A stretch of 64,000 nt of DNA from Klebsormidium nitens (GCA_000708835.1 DF237205.1:1-64000); one strand, 5' to 3'; numbered from the stretch's first letter, positions 48,789-62,200 are shown. The notes: generated by a model not told the origin, from the sequence alone. Numbers and translations: made by a program.

Positions 48789-51700
48789 ATGGGGAGGGTA
48801 CTGCATCCCACGGGACTGCAGCTTGCGCTTCTCCTGCCGCTGATATTCTCCATACTAGTTCTGTTCCACACAACCAGCTCTCGCACCCCGTTCTGCCTGC
48901 TGCGTAAATGCACGATTGAGACAGCAAAAGATAGCCTCCGGAGTTCGCCGCGGAAAGTAGTAACTGACGGCAACAGCATTAGGGTTTTCAGCGACGGGCG
49001 CCTTTCGGATGGGTGGTTTGCGGACCTGCAAGACCTGCGGGGGACTGCGCGGAAGCCTGCGGAACTGGGGGGCTGGACAGAGGGAAAAGGGTTTGGAACG
49101 GGGTTTGGAACAGGGTTTGGAAACGAGAGCGCGGACTCTAGTGAGCTGTCAGGATTCCAGCTGTCAGGAGGTGCCCGGCTGTGGCTCAAAAGCAATGTCG
49201 CGTTTGCGACTCCACGCACGATCAGAATTGAGGCATTGGGAACCGAGGCGGGAAGTCTGGAGCTGACACTGCTTACGCTCGACGGGGGGCACGAGCACTC
49301 TCAAAATTTCAATGTATCAAGTGTTGCTGGGGAATCTGGGAGTATGCTTCTTGTGGCGGATCTTCAAGGGGCCCAGTTTTTGCTGTGGCAGTCAGTTGAG
49401 GTGGGGAACACTGGGACAGGCACGCTCTTTCTGAGGAGTGTCCAGATTGCCTACCCCAGCTCGAGTGAGCTGCTAAAAGAGCAGGTGGGTCAAACACTTT
49501 CAATTTCTCAGATGCTGGAAGAACTTATGGGACAGAGGTCGCCACGTTGAGAAGGGTTCAAATGAATGCTGCCCTCAGCTGTGTCAGTCAATCAGCCTGG
49601 GAGGGACGAAGCTCCCTTGCGTCAAGGAAAGGGTTCGCAATTGATGATGGGAGTCCTCTGAGTGGTTCGTGAGTGTGAAAGGGCCAAAACAGATTGTTCT
49701 GAGACGGTGGATGGTCCATCCTCATGTATGAGGAGCCAATCAGACCCCAAAGGATTTATTATTTGGTAAACTGGCTTAGAGTAGGGGAAGATTGCAAGGA
49801 GGAGTGGGCACAAGTAAGGCTGACTTTTGCTGGGACAAGCAACTCATATCTATGCAAGGAAACCTGAGCTGATTTGATGCTTATGAGAATGTAAAGACTT
49901 GAGGTGGACATTTGACACCCCCTTGGAGCTGGATTATAAGCTCAGTGCCCGCCTGTCTGTCAATCAATCAGCACCAAAGTCGAGGAGGGAATGTAATCTT
50001 GCAAAGACGTGCGGATTCAAATGGCAGCAGGAGGTCAGCTCCTTTTACGAACTCGCTGAAGGCTTGTAACAACGTACCACTTCCGCGATCCTCCTGAGGA
50101 AGGTGACTCCTCAAGAACACTTTGATTAGTTTGGAATTCACTTCGGATACCATCTTTCCCCTAAACCGGACGGCAATCGATGGAATAAGCTGACTCACTG
50201 GACTCGTCTCCAATCACAGCTGGATCGAATCCAAGCCACGTCCCCTGCTCTCCTCTCACACTGGACAGCAAGCACAGGAAAGGCGCACTCACTCGACTCG
50301 TTTCCCATTCGCAGGTGGGTAGAATTAGAGCTGCGTCACCCGCTTTTCTCTCAAACCGGACGGTAAGAGTCGGAGGCCCCTCAATTCTCGTCTCCCTCTT
50401 GTCACTCGCCGAAGAGAGTCACTTTCAAAGACGACTGGTGCCGTTGATTTCGGTGCTCGCCCCAGAAGTGGATCTTCTCGTGTTCGTGGGAAACAACACC
50501 GGAGAAGCGCAGGCGGCGGCGCTCGCTGAAAAGTATGGGGGTCTTCCGTTGAGATGGAGGAATGTGAGGTGGGCGGGAGTATATTAAATGTTGTGACAAA
50601 GAATTGGAATAAGAGGAGGTGTCTGATGAAATGAATTCGTCGGAGTGTGTCGAAGAGCCAGGATTGCAGAACTGTGGTCTAAAAAGGAAGTATCTGCTGG
50701 ACTAGAGGCCTGGTTGTCTTTGACATGAGGGGTGAATTTGAGTCAAAAGGGGTCCCTTACGAACAGAAGTGCCCGAGTCGGATCCTTTTTCTAAGGTGCC
50801 GTTGTGAAACAAGCCATGATTAAACTCCTCGGCAATGGATTATCGCGAACCGCGCCGCAAGCGACAAGCTACACCATCTCTTTTGGGAAAAGGTCGCCAT
50901 CGAAAGCATCACAGCGCCGTCTTATCGCCTCTTGAACTGCAAATGCTTTGATGGGTTCAAGCCCGGCTGTTTGTGGAAATCTCCAGCCGACCTTTGCGTT
51001 CGTGTCCCAAGGTCGTCTACTTCGTTGGAGGATAGCGCCGTCAAAGATTGCAATCCTCTGCCGGAGACGGGTTATCTTACCCGCGGATGTGGTGGGCGCG
51101 ATTGGGGCCCAGCACGCAAACTTCAGGACTCGGTTTGGTGTTACCCTTCATGGTGCTAGCAGTCGGTTAGTCTCGTTTCCGGAGTGATAACCAGCCGGAA
51201 CAAATTGGGGCGCTCGTTTAGAGGGTTTCTCAGAGACGGCCTGTGTTGACGCTCTGTGTTGCTTGCAGTGACGCGTACCCTCCTCGCTTAAAGGAATTTG
51301 ACAGCTGGCAGTACGTTTACGAGAACCACGTGGACGATTACGAGTGGTGAGCAGAGCGTCTCGTGGTCACCTCCCGGCTCTTGCCGCTATTTTCTCGCCA
51401 CTGCTAGTTAGTCGGAAGTAGACAAGTAACATTAGACTCGTCAAAAATGAAATACCAGAATTCTTTTTGGGAAGCAGGTCTGAGCAGGACGGGCTGGACT
51501 CGAGCCCTAAGGCCCTGACACCGCTGACATCATTATCCCTCTCTTTGAGATTGAACCGGGTACGGCTGTCCGCAGGTACAAGACTGGTAACATTGGAGAC
51601 TCAGTTTTAAAAGTCCCACGTCCGTTGCTTACTCCGAAGTCTAGGTGTTCGCAAACTTGCCTGGTCGCGTTGTTCGTCCGAGCGAGCTGCAACAAAGAGG

Positions 51701-53827
51701 CTGCAAAGAGGGTCGCTCAAACTCCGCTTCTCGGTAGCGCCCCAAATACCGAACGTGTGCTTCCAAGGTAAAAGCTTCTGGTTCCTTCCCTCAGACAGCG
51801 TATCGGTGGAAAGCTCGGTACGGTAAGCAATCCCCTAGTTTTTCACCGTGAAAGAGCTCGTCGTCTTGCAAAAGGCCGCTTCCCTTTTTGCACTCGACCA
51901 CTACGTATGCGAACGTTAAGAGTCTAGTGGCAACTGAGGCTGCATATATTGCTTAACGAGGTCAAACGTCGGTGCGCCACTTTCTGTATCTACCTACAGC
52001 GCGCACAGTCGGAATCACTTCCGGCGCCTTTTTGAATGCACCCGTATTCGGGTTCTTTTGAGTCCTTTCCTGTTTGTTCTTCCTTCCTGTAGCGTAAGGG
52101 CTGCTACACCGTCGAAATCCTCTCAATCTAATCGTCTCATTTGAAACGACTTCCTGTTTCTAAACCTGCCACGTGGCGCTCTCAGGTTCCTCCACATGGA
52201 CGACGACACCTTCCTGAACGTGGCCAATCTGAGGGCGTTTCTCCAGAGCGTCCCCACTCTAGTTCGAAACACGTTCGAGCCCCTCTACATCGGCTCGCCG
52301 GGTTTTGGGGCGACGACCCACTTCCACGGCCGCCCGCTCGACCTTCCCGTTGGGAGGTGGGCTGTTCCGTTTCCGGTCTTTCCGTTCCCGGTCATTTCGT
52401 TTTTGCGTCTAGCAGCAATGGCTCAGCTCACCAACGTAGGCGACTGAAGCCTTTCAGGTAATTGCGACAGCCGGACGTCTCTGTCAGCCGAAAACTGCGC
52501 TTGTTCTCAAGACGAAATAGAGACGACTCTGCTCAACAGTCGCTCGCTCGATTCAAGTATTGGAAGGTGGGCCGTTCCGTTTCCACTCATTCCGTTCCAG
52601 CAATGCTCGACCGCCGGACTTTGCAACAGAGAAACGGATCGAAGGTTTTGCGCCCTGATCCGCCGGGTCGGTTCAAAAACTCAAGACAAAGACGCAAAAC
52701 CAGAACAGGGAAAATAATGCTCTGGTATCGCTTGGAAAACTTAAAGCAAGCACAGCTTGCTTCTACTCAGAAACGCATAATTTAGTAGGTACTTCGTTTC
52801 GTCGACTGACTGGTACCGCGACACATTCGTAAAGCGAAACAAGGAGATGGGTCCGGAAACAATGCACGTCTATTCAGACACGCAGCTCCGGCAGCCTTTT
52901 CTTCCGGTTTCACACTTTAAGGCCAACGGAGCGATCACCGAGTACGTCCCAGTAGTTAGTTTCTTTTTATCTGAACAAATGCACCACGAAGAACTTGGAC
53001 TCCTGGCAGACCTCCAGAACAGTTCTTCCGCTAACCTGGCCTTTGCGCATGGTTTATGCTGTCCATGAAGGCCGCCTTTCACAGGGTTTTTTGGCGGTTA
53101 CTTATAGTCGGTTTCGGGCTGGTTCGAAGCTGGTTCATTGTCCAATGACCAGACTCGAGCAGTAACCAGGTTTTCAACATGGCTATGACGCGGTTATCGG
53201 TCAAAGAACCAGACTGAAGTTCGTGTTATCGAACCTGGTTAGCAGCCAAACCATCCTGTGTTTGTATGTGACGGGGGTTTGTAGCCAAGGGGGATACCCA
53301 AACATCGGCTGCGAGTCCGCGTTCTCCCTAGGTCACTTCCTGATGTTTATCACAGCCTTCTCCAGCTTGTTTTAGAAGCCGTGCCGTCGGCCAGCAGGTA
53401 TGCGCCGTCGATTCTGCTCACTCTTCCTTGCAGCGACGGTCGGATTTTGCCGTTCTGTATGGGCGGCCCGGGGTACCTTCTAAACCGTCCGGCGCTGACG
53501 CGGCTAGGTCCGCACTTCGACACGTGTCTCCGGGAGTGGTCAAGCGAGCTTTCGGACACCGAATTCGGACGCTGCGTATATAAGCACGTGGGCATATCCT
53601 GCGCGCTTGGAAATAGCACGACGCAGCAATTACGAGGGGGGTTCAGGCACCTGTACGACAAACCGTTTGCGCGCGCGACGAATCTGCAGCACTTTGCGCT
53701 GTTGTCGAAAGCCGTTACGTTGCACTCGATAAAGTTGGAAGACGACGCGACGATGGCGAATCACATGGAGGTCGTAAAGCGACTTGCAGAAAACGTCCAA
53801 ATCAGGGGCCCCGCTAACTTGAAGTAA
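48789..53827 (+). CDS. GT31-like glycosyltransferase, second copy
   Basis: Exons 48789-49484, 50315-50568, 51269-51346, 52186-52356, 52789-52812 and 53434-53827 join in phases 0, 2, 2, 2, 2 and total 1,617 bp, a 538-residue protein. The ATG at 48,789 leads into a signal-anchor (LQLALLLPLIFSILVLFHTT). A stem domain includes a small FGTGFGTGFG repeat. The catalytic region has VDLLVFVGNNTGEAQ, AYPPRLKEFDSWQYVYENH, the DxD block FLHMDDDTFLNVANL, then ILPFCMGGPGYLLNRPAL and TEFGRCVYKHVGISC. It is clearly paralogous to the gene at 41,962-45,911, with which it shares intron positions and a divergent arrangement. The fifth exon is only 24 bp (encoding YFVSSTD) and is supported by phase and by its place between the DxD and GG(P)GY motifs. 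Intron 1 carries copies of the exon 2 head, and intron 4 a copy of the exon 4 end. Confidence 0.88.
50128..50275 (+). repeat. Two intronic copies of the start of GT31-plus exon 2
   Basis: The true exon starts at 50,315. Related segments of ~95 bp spacing start at about 50,220 (after AATCACAG) and about 50,128. They share CTCGTCTCC/CTCGTTTCC pyrimidine tracts and the exon words TTTCTCTCAAACCGGACGG (in the far copy CCCCTAAACCGGACGG). Both copies are frameshifted and decayed. Confidence 0.7.
52549..52592 (+). repeat. Intronic copy of the end of GT31-plus exon 4, with its donor
   Basis: TTGGAAGGTGGGCCGTTCCG with following TTTCC..ATTCCGTTCC repeats the exon 4 donor region at 52,351-52,390 (TTGGGAGGTGGGCTGTTCCG). 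The distance is about 204 bp. Confidence 0.7.
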
Positions 53828-56221
53828 CTTCGCTTGAGATACTTGCGATCAGGAAGTCGACAGTCCTAGGGAGATTCAATATAAAGTATGCGCGCATAAA
53901 GAAACGCAGCACCAGTTCTAACATGACGTGCATGCCATGAGGCGGCTTAAATCACCAAGTAGCTCAAAACGCGTTACCAACAAAGCGCCATTTTGTCATA
54001 TTGAACCTCCAGCCCTGGCCGTAATTGAGGTGAATAGCTAACGTCGATGCGAAGCCAGCTTCGCATCGCATAGTACTCAATCCGCGCTTGCCGTGCAGTG
54101 GATTGAGACCATGAAAGGTAGAACCGGCCGGCCGATCGAGCTCGACAAGAACAGTCCAAGAGTCGATATGGTCACTTCGGTCTGTACAAGCGTTACCGTG
54201 ACTACAAGGCGCCACAGCTAGGCCTAGGGCGTGCAGAGCATACAAAGCACTTGAGGTCGAAACTCCTTGAGGCTGGATATATCGCGACGCTTTAGAGATA
54301 GTAAACTTTAAGGATAGTAAGCTCAAACCAAACACTGAAATTTGAACCTATAAGTAAAACTATTTGCTCCGCACCCGTACCCACCCCAAACCCCCAAACT
54401 AACCCTACCCGTCCCAGGCTGGTGGGCTTACTATTCCTAACTTGCTTCCTATGCCTAAAGTGTCATTGGTCGAGCTGGCTAGCGTACCGTACAACTGCGG
54501 CTACTGCAGTGCCATGATGATGGGCCGGCAATTATTAACAGGGCTCTCCGACTACAAACAGGCTTGACACAGTGCGATGTGCAGCGCCCGGGCCAGCTGC
54601 GCATGTGGAAAGAAGGCGCATGATCGACGTGGTACGTGCGTTTGACTGTATTGATGGTGAGGATGGATTCATGTACACCCTATAAATACGGCCGGCCGGA
54701 TCACTACTAAAATCGAATGCATGAATGATTCACCGTGGCACGCAAGTGACTATGACTGCCATTCCTGCACCTGGAAGTACTCAACATGTGCTAATGGCCG
54801 CATATAAGCATCACATGCTACCTTGGGCGGCATAGTACGTACTGAGATATACATGGCAAACAATATCAGTGCCATGATGGGGCAGGAATGTGAGCAAGCC
54901 TACTAGGGGGGCGTTCAATGCAGGGTGCGAGAAGGGGGAAACTTGGATGCTGGCCGGCAGAAGACGGGGCTTCCAAGCTTGACATCATCACATGACTGGC
55001 TGGCAGCGCAGTGGACCATTGAGCATCATTCATACGGATGCCATTGCTAGCTGTGCATATACATACTTTTGTGTGGATCCGGCTCAAAATATCGTTGCAC
55101 TTTGGACAATGAAACATGTCGTTTCTATAGCATGAAAGTACAAAAGAGAGTGAAGTACGTACAGTAAACAAGAACGTCTGGATGGTTGATCCAATCAATT
55201 CGCCGCATGGTGCCGTGCGCCAGATTACTTTGCCAGGACTAAGTTTTAGTACTGTATGATTGTTAACGTGTTTGCTGTCATCAGTGCCATGCGACCTTAA
55301 CTTACCGCGTCCGGCAATATTGAACGCGATCACAATATCAGTCAAGCTACAAGGGACGTACACGCAGGGCGGCAGGACCGTCCGGACAGAGGATCACGGC
55401 CGCCCGATTATGCCGCCGCTGGGTGCGACGTTGGGCCCCAAAGGCTACTAGTAGTCCACGTCTGACTATAGCCCGGTGTGTCGATTGATCGCACTCAGCG
55501 CGGCATACATGGAGGTTAGTGCGTTCTGACAGATCATGGCATGCAAGTTAATGTCAATTGCAACTTGATATACATACCTAGCGAGTCGGACTCATGCAGT
55601 AGATCATACCGATTAAAGCAACCAACGTGACCGCGAGCCTCAGTGCTGATCACTAAACGCATGTCACTTAGAATTGCAACTACAACAATTTCATTGTGAT
55701 CAGGCTCTCTGCTGCATTAGTATGTATGGTCACAACCGGATCAAACCGTTGAACCGTCTTATAAGATTGAGGAAGATTTCATGCGAACTTAATGTCGTGA
55801 ACTACAATTGCCATTTCACCCCCTAGACGGTGTCCGCGATTCAAAGCTCCAAACCTGTTGCTAGAAAGCATTTTCCTAAGCGTGCCGGTGCAAAGCGTGC
55901 TAAAACTCTTCTCTCTTGACAACGACTTCTGAAAACCTATCCCTGCCCTCACTGCCGGCGAGCGCCCAAGCCGTAACTTATCGTTCAAACGTTTCTCCAA
56001 ACTTTGACCAAAATTGCAACTTTTGACTCACTTTTCTCCTGTCCCCCATCGCACGACACCTTTCGGTGGATTAAATACAAGCACCTAGGACTGAAGCGTC
56101 ACGCTCCCAAGCTCTTCTATTGCACCGAGCTGTGCGTATAGCTTAGGGCCAGACTCCGCTTTGCTCTGTATGTGCGTCGCAACTTCGCAATACGTAGTAT
56201 CCTGCGCCCGCGGTCTGATGA
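53828..56221. other. Intergenic region between GT31-plus and the histidine kinase
   Basis: Convergent 3' ends of the two flanking genes lie here. Open frames of up to 165 codons (54,866-55,363, minus) match nothing I recognise and have no splice context. No repeat family or RNA gene was identified. Confidence 0.4.
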
Positions 56222-59200
56222 CTACCTCGGCAAGCGCTCAACCCTGCCAACGCCTATCACCTTCTTTATAGTCGACACGAGAAGTTTCGTATTAATAGGC
56301 TTTGTGAGGTAGCTGTCCATCCCTGCAGCTAAGCATTTCTGCTCGTCCTCGACCATTGCATGCGCAGTGAGGGCCAGGATGGGAAGATGGCGCCCCGTCC
56401 CCGTCTCCAGCCGTCGGATCGCCTTCGTAGCATCGTATCCGTCCATTTGCGGCATCTGCAAAGCGAATCCAGCTACTTATGGGAGCGACTCGAGAAACAA
56501 AAGGGAGCCACGATGAACCAAAAAAGCCATGGGTAACTTCAGCACGAACTGTGAAAAACCCTTGCCGACCAGTCAGATGCAGTTGAAAGGGATCTTTCTG
56601 CCCTTAGTACCAGACACCCCGTTGCAAGAAGAGCACAAACGACCAGGTCTTGAGTTTGGGAGTCAGCTCAGGCAGGAAAAATGCGAGCAAACGGAGCTCA
56701 TAGCAAGGACGAATTCCATACGGAGGTAGCATTCCGGCTCATGGACTAAGACCTCAAAGGGGGGACTTTGCCAAATGGCACGTGGCACTGCATAAGCAGC
56801 ACCACTACCCAACAGAACAGGAGAGAACAAAGGCAGTACCGATCAGAACCGTCGCTTACCTGGCAGTCCATAAGTAAGCAATCAAACGCCCGGGCCTTTC
56901 CCCCCGTCTCCTCAATCTCGGTCCCCGACGCCTCAGGGAGACTCCGTTCGCTTTCCCCCGACCAGTCGCTCCCGACCCCAACAATTCTCGGGGGGATTTC
57001 CGACCCCGGATTCTCGTCTTGCCTCCCCAAAGCGACAAGGCCCAACGTTTTCAACCGTTCGCTTCCACGTGGCATGCTTCTCGCGACGGCCTCGACGGCG
57101 AGCCTGCCGTTGTCGACCGCAACCACCTCCGCGCCTAGTTTCGTCAGCAGCGTCACCTGCAGTGACGACAACTCACGTCACTCTTCATAAACGTCCTCTC
57201 CGAAAGCTGTCCCAACCGCTGAAGACCGGAGAGGTCACAAGATCCTGGGAGAAGGGTCATGAGAAGAAAGGTTCCCGTCTCATTCCAGGCTTATAAAGCC
57301 GGGGTACAATTGGTCGTAAAGAAGACCTGAGTCCCGGAGAATGCTCGATGACAACACCAATTGCTGCACAGCATTTGCACAGAGTTGCTTTTCCCCTCGA
57401 CGGCCAATCCCACTGTAGCAGCTTCCATACTTTCTCAGATCCTAGAGAAGTTCGCCCTTGAAAGGTCTTGGATCAGTCAGATCCTGAGGCCTGACTTCGG
57501 CTATCAATGCAAGCGGAATGAAAGAAGGTGCGCATAAGGAGCAAGGGAGATTGGAAACCGGACTTGCAAGCCTTTGCAAGACTGACAACCTGCTGAAATT
57601 CTCACAACGTAAGGCTTGACAGAAACAGGTGGCGTGAATGAAACGACCACCTCCTTACCTGGCAAAACAAGGATGCTTGAGTGAGACCTCACTTCTAACC
57701 GCTATAGGACGGGCGTGTCTTACAGCAACTAAGGCTGCTTGAGTGAGACCTCACTTCTAACCGCTATAGGACGGGCGTGTCTTACAGCATTTAAGATGTC
57801 AAAAACGGATGCGAATCGATGAATCCGAGAATCACCTCTTTGCAGACCAGAAAAGGGGCGTTTTAAGTGAAATCCTCACCGCTAACCGCTGTAGGACGGG
57901 CGTGTCTTCAGCAACTAGAATGTGGAGACCCTGGAGCGCCTTCGCCGAGAGCGGCAGGATCGGCGGGCTCTTGCGGGCCGTCGCTTTTGGCGTCGCCTGC
58001 TCGGGGCTGGACTTGGCGCCCGGGTCGGGGTTCTGCGCGCTGGCAGAACGCCTGCAAGAGTGGGCAGAATGTCAGAAAGGCCAATGCTATAGTGAGAACG
58101 TCGTGGTACCAGGGGTGTCGATTGAGGGTTTCGTGTCATGAACTTCTACGGATTGAAGCTTTCGGCGTTGGCTGCGCGGGGCTGGACTTGGCGCCCGGAT
58201 CCGAATTCTGGGCGCTGGCAGAAAGCCTGCAGAAGTTTTGGCGTGGATGATTAAGGTTCGGAACAGGCTATCATTTGTCAAGAAAAAGACATCGTTTTCA
58301 GCTTAGCGGGGGTGGTGAGAAGTATGATGATCCTGCGGGTTTCAATTCAATGTGAACACTGCTGCTAAAAGAGCGCCCAGGGTCGGGGTTCTGCGCGCAG
58401 GCAGAACGCCTGCGAGAGAGGGCAGGATGTGGGATAAGGCAATTCTATTTCGCAGAATCAAGAGCGCGTGGTATTAGGAGCTTCTAAGATCGGGACTACG
58501 TATGAGAGCACCTGGGCGCTGATCGAACGCCAGCAAGGTTTTTGAGGTTGCAAATCATTCGCAGGCTGTCCTCATACGCTGAAGTACGTCTTTTTCCAAC
58601 ATAGCCGAGGGCGGTGAGCAGTGGTTACATACAAAGACCAACTATTGCACTCAAAGGGACCCTCACCCTGGCAGAAATGAATCACGCCTTCCTCTCGTCC
58701 AGTACGGAGATCACAAACTGCCTATAAAGGTTCTGTGAATTGAAAAGAAGCGGACTCTTGTAACAAAGACAAAGTTTCTCCGCACATTTGCAATCAGAAC
58801 AGACCGTACAGGCTACTTACCTATGCACTGGGTTCGCCTTCTGCTCAACCGCACCCCCTAGCGGCCCGCTCGAAGTCCGCATCTCTAACAACTTCGGCGC
58901 ACCCCCCGTCTCCCCGAGCTGCGGAGACCCCCCCGAACCGTCGAAACTCTTGGCGCTCTCGCCCCCGGGGCTCTCCTTTGCAGGAGCCAGCGACGACGAA
59001 GAGCCGCTCTGCCGTAAGGCAGTCACCAGGGACGGGGACGAGAACGCTGACGTCACGATGGGCGTCACCGGGCTGATCTCGGGCGAGGGGGAACTAGAGC
59101 GGGCGAACTTCGGGTCCTCCAGCTCGCTGATCGACTCCCGGACGGTCGGGCCCGGGAGCCTGTCGGTAGGGGATAGCTTATCGGACATAGCCCCCCGGGT

Positions 59201-62200
59201 GAGGCCCCGGAAGCCGCGGGGGTACTCGTCAGCACTGCTCTGGCTGCTGACGCCGGAGGATTGCGAGCGCAGGAGAGTGTCGTACGAGGACGAAGACGCG
59301 AAGCTGGACGACTTATTGAGGCTCCCGAGCACCGAGAACTGGTTCAGAGGCCCGCTTCCCACCGCAGAGGACGGGTTTGAGTCGTCCGACGGGGCAGCCG
59401 GGAATGCCTCGGTCGCACTGAGGGGCGACGGTTCACCCTCCAGGTAAAACGCAAAGTTCGAGTCCGGGCTCGTTTCGCTCTCTTTCCTGTGCGGCGTGAA
59501 CGGCGGCGAAAACTCGGGGATGTCGATGCTGAGGCTTATGGTCCTCTCGGGGGGAGCGAACCCCCCCGGTTCCAGCCCCCCGGAAGGAGACTCTGCTACC
59601 GAGGAGCTCGCGTCCTTGGCCCCGGAGCTGGTCATGGTTCCCGAGGGAGAGGTGCTCCAACTCTGCGGCTCGGACTCGGGGTTTGAGGGTTTGGCGGGGA
59701 TGGGCGCGCGCGCGCCGCGGTTGTCAAAAAAGCTCCACGAAAGGGCCCCGTCAATCTGGTGCTTCGCCAGGTCCGCCTGCACCTCCAGGGGGAGGGTTCG
59801 CCCCTGGATTGACCCCCCCATGCGGAAGAAGTCCGTCGAGGGAGTGCGCCCGTCGCCCACAGGTGGGGAGCGCACGTCCAGGGGGGGGAACGCCGCCGGG
59901 TATTCGCCTGGTGACGTTACATTCAGAGTTGGCGGCTCGGCGAGGGCGTCGTTAAGCATCTTCACCAGCTTCTGAAGGCGGGTGGGGTAGAGCGGTTTGC
60001 CGACTTTGATCGGGAACCCTGTTCTGGACAGAAAGTGCCGCATCGCGCTTGGGGTGGTCGTCTCGATGAGCCAGCCCACCGCGATCTTAACCGGCTCGCT
60101 TTTCCGCCGCTCCTCGTTCGCCTCCGCCTGATTTGCCGCCCAGTCGACCCTCGCCCTTTGATTGAAATACAAGAGTTCCTTCAGGCCAGTCAGCTTAGCG
60201 CTGGGGGACTGCCCCGGAGGACTGTTCTCTGCGTTCTTCAGCAGGTCGATGTCTAGAATCACGAGCAGCTCGTCCGGACGCTCTGGGCCCTCTAAAGGAT
60301 TCGACATCCCCTGCTGCAGAGCCCCTGCGGAGGGGACTTCTAACGGTTCTGAAAAGACCGTCCGCTTGAGGAACGCAAACGCGGCGCTCCAGTCCTCGCA
60401 CTCCACGGTAGCATACCCGTTCTTTTCCAACCACGCTTTCGCCAATCCCCGCCCCAAAGCGCCCGGAATCCCCAACACGACTGAGCGCCGCACGATGGAA
60501 ACGGCCTCCGCAACCGCAGCGCCGCCGGAAATGCCCTCTAGCCCCGAGACAATGGGCGCCAGCTGTCGCTCGTCTGTTCTGACATCTGGCACCTTCAACG
60601 CGCCGCCAGCTGTTGGCCGCAAAGGCTCAATCGCGGATAGCGTCCGAACCAGCGGATGGGGGGGCATGACCCCCCCGCTTTTCTGCGCCCCCCCTGCGCT
60701 CCTCGACAGAAGCCCTAGCTGCGCGTCAAAGCTCCTCAGCCTAGACCGCCCGCGCTCACTATCCCCAGGACTCGACGGGTTAAATGCTAACCCCGCTTCT
60801 ACAGCCCGCGGGCTGGTCGGGTCGGAGCCAAACCCCCTCTCTAACCAGGCCTCGTCCCCCGGGCTCTGAAGCCGTTGCTTGCGCTTCCCCCGTCCACCGA
60901 AAAAGCCGTCCCCGCCCTTCCCGTCGTCGCACGCCGTTTCTCCGGCGCTGCCAGCTGTCGGCAAGTCAATCGTCAGCAGCGCGTGCTCGGGGCTCAGGCG
61001 GAAGCTGGTGCATGAGCTGTTGGACTTGCGGGGGGCCTCGAAAACTAGATCGAAGCGGATCAGAGTGCCGGGGCCGTTCTTATCTAAGATGGCGATCTTT
61101 CCCCCCATCATTTGCACGAGCGAGCGCGTGATACCGAGCCCCAAACCCGAGCCGCCGTACAGCCGGGTGGAACTGGGGTCGGCTTGGACGAAGGACTCAA
61201 AGACGGACTCGCGCTTGTCGAAAGGAATCCCTGCAAGTCAACATCGGTTTGACGGCTTCAATGACGGGTTTGAGCGGCTTTTGCACGGTTTCGGAGGCGA
61301 ATCTGAGGCGGACTCGGGAAGGTTCTAGATGTATGTTATAGCCCGGTCCGGCAGAGATGCGAGCACAGCAGTGACAGGCTCAGTCCAATAACCCTAAAGT
61401 CCTACCGCAACTGGGAACATTGCCTGCGTCCGTCTCCGACGTCGACTTTGAACGCTCCAGGGCAAAAGGTGCTTGACTCGGCACTCCCAGTCAATCCAGT
61501 GTAGATAAGCTCTCGCCCAGCATCGACTGAAAGCGTGTACCCTCCCTACCCTACTCGGATAAATAAAGAAAACAGCAGGATAAAGTGGTCGAATCTGAAG
61601 CGTTTCAAGCGGTTCGTTGAAACAGCTTCAGTCTGAGATTGACCCCTTGACGTTTCCAATGATAGAGTACAAACGACCCTTACCAGTGCCCGTGTCTTCC
61701 ACTTCAAAGAAGAGGCGCACACGACGGGGCTCGCCAGCAGAGTCCCTCCGGAACGAACCGCTGTGTTGAGGAGTGGTAGTTGCGCTCCCTTTGGATTGCA
61801 CCGGCTCCTCGACAGGGGCGTCAACCGGCTCCTCCCAACACCGGACGACCAGATGCCCGGTCTGCATTTATCCAAAAGTTGGTCAGAATGATGATTCAGA
61901 AGCGACTCTTGCGCCAGTGTGGCCCGAGTGGCAGTCCGCAAATACTTCTACTGCGCCGCTCGCGGATTTCATAGTTCTTCGGCCGTGTTTAGTCTGCACA
62001 TTTTGCATACTGGTGCTTGATGCACGCTGCCCTCAGGGGAGTCACCCGCCTAAAACAATCCGATAACGGAACTAAAGAGGCGTACTAATAGTGGAACTGG
62101 TCTTCCAGAGACAAGACAAGTCGACCAAGCACTCTGTCTACACGCAAATGCAAAAGGTGGCACGACAGACCAGAATGAGGGACGTCAAGCTTTTGCAAGT

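Noticed and set aside
58788-60869. Plus-strand frames of 219 and 235 codons
   Set aside because: They are antisense to the large GC-rich exon of the histidine kinase, which has clear kinase motifs in frame. High GC content explains the absence of stops.
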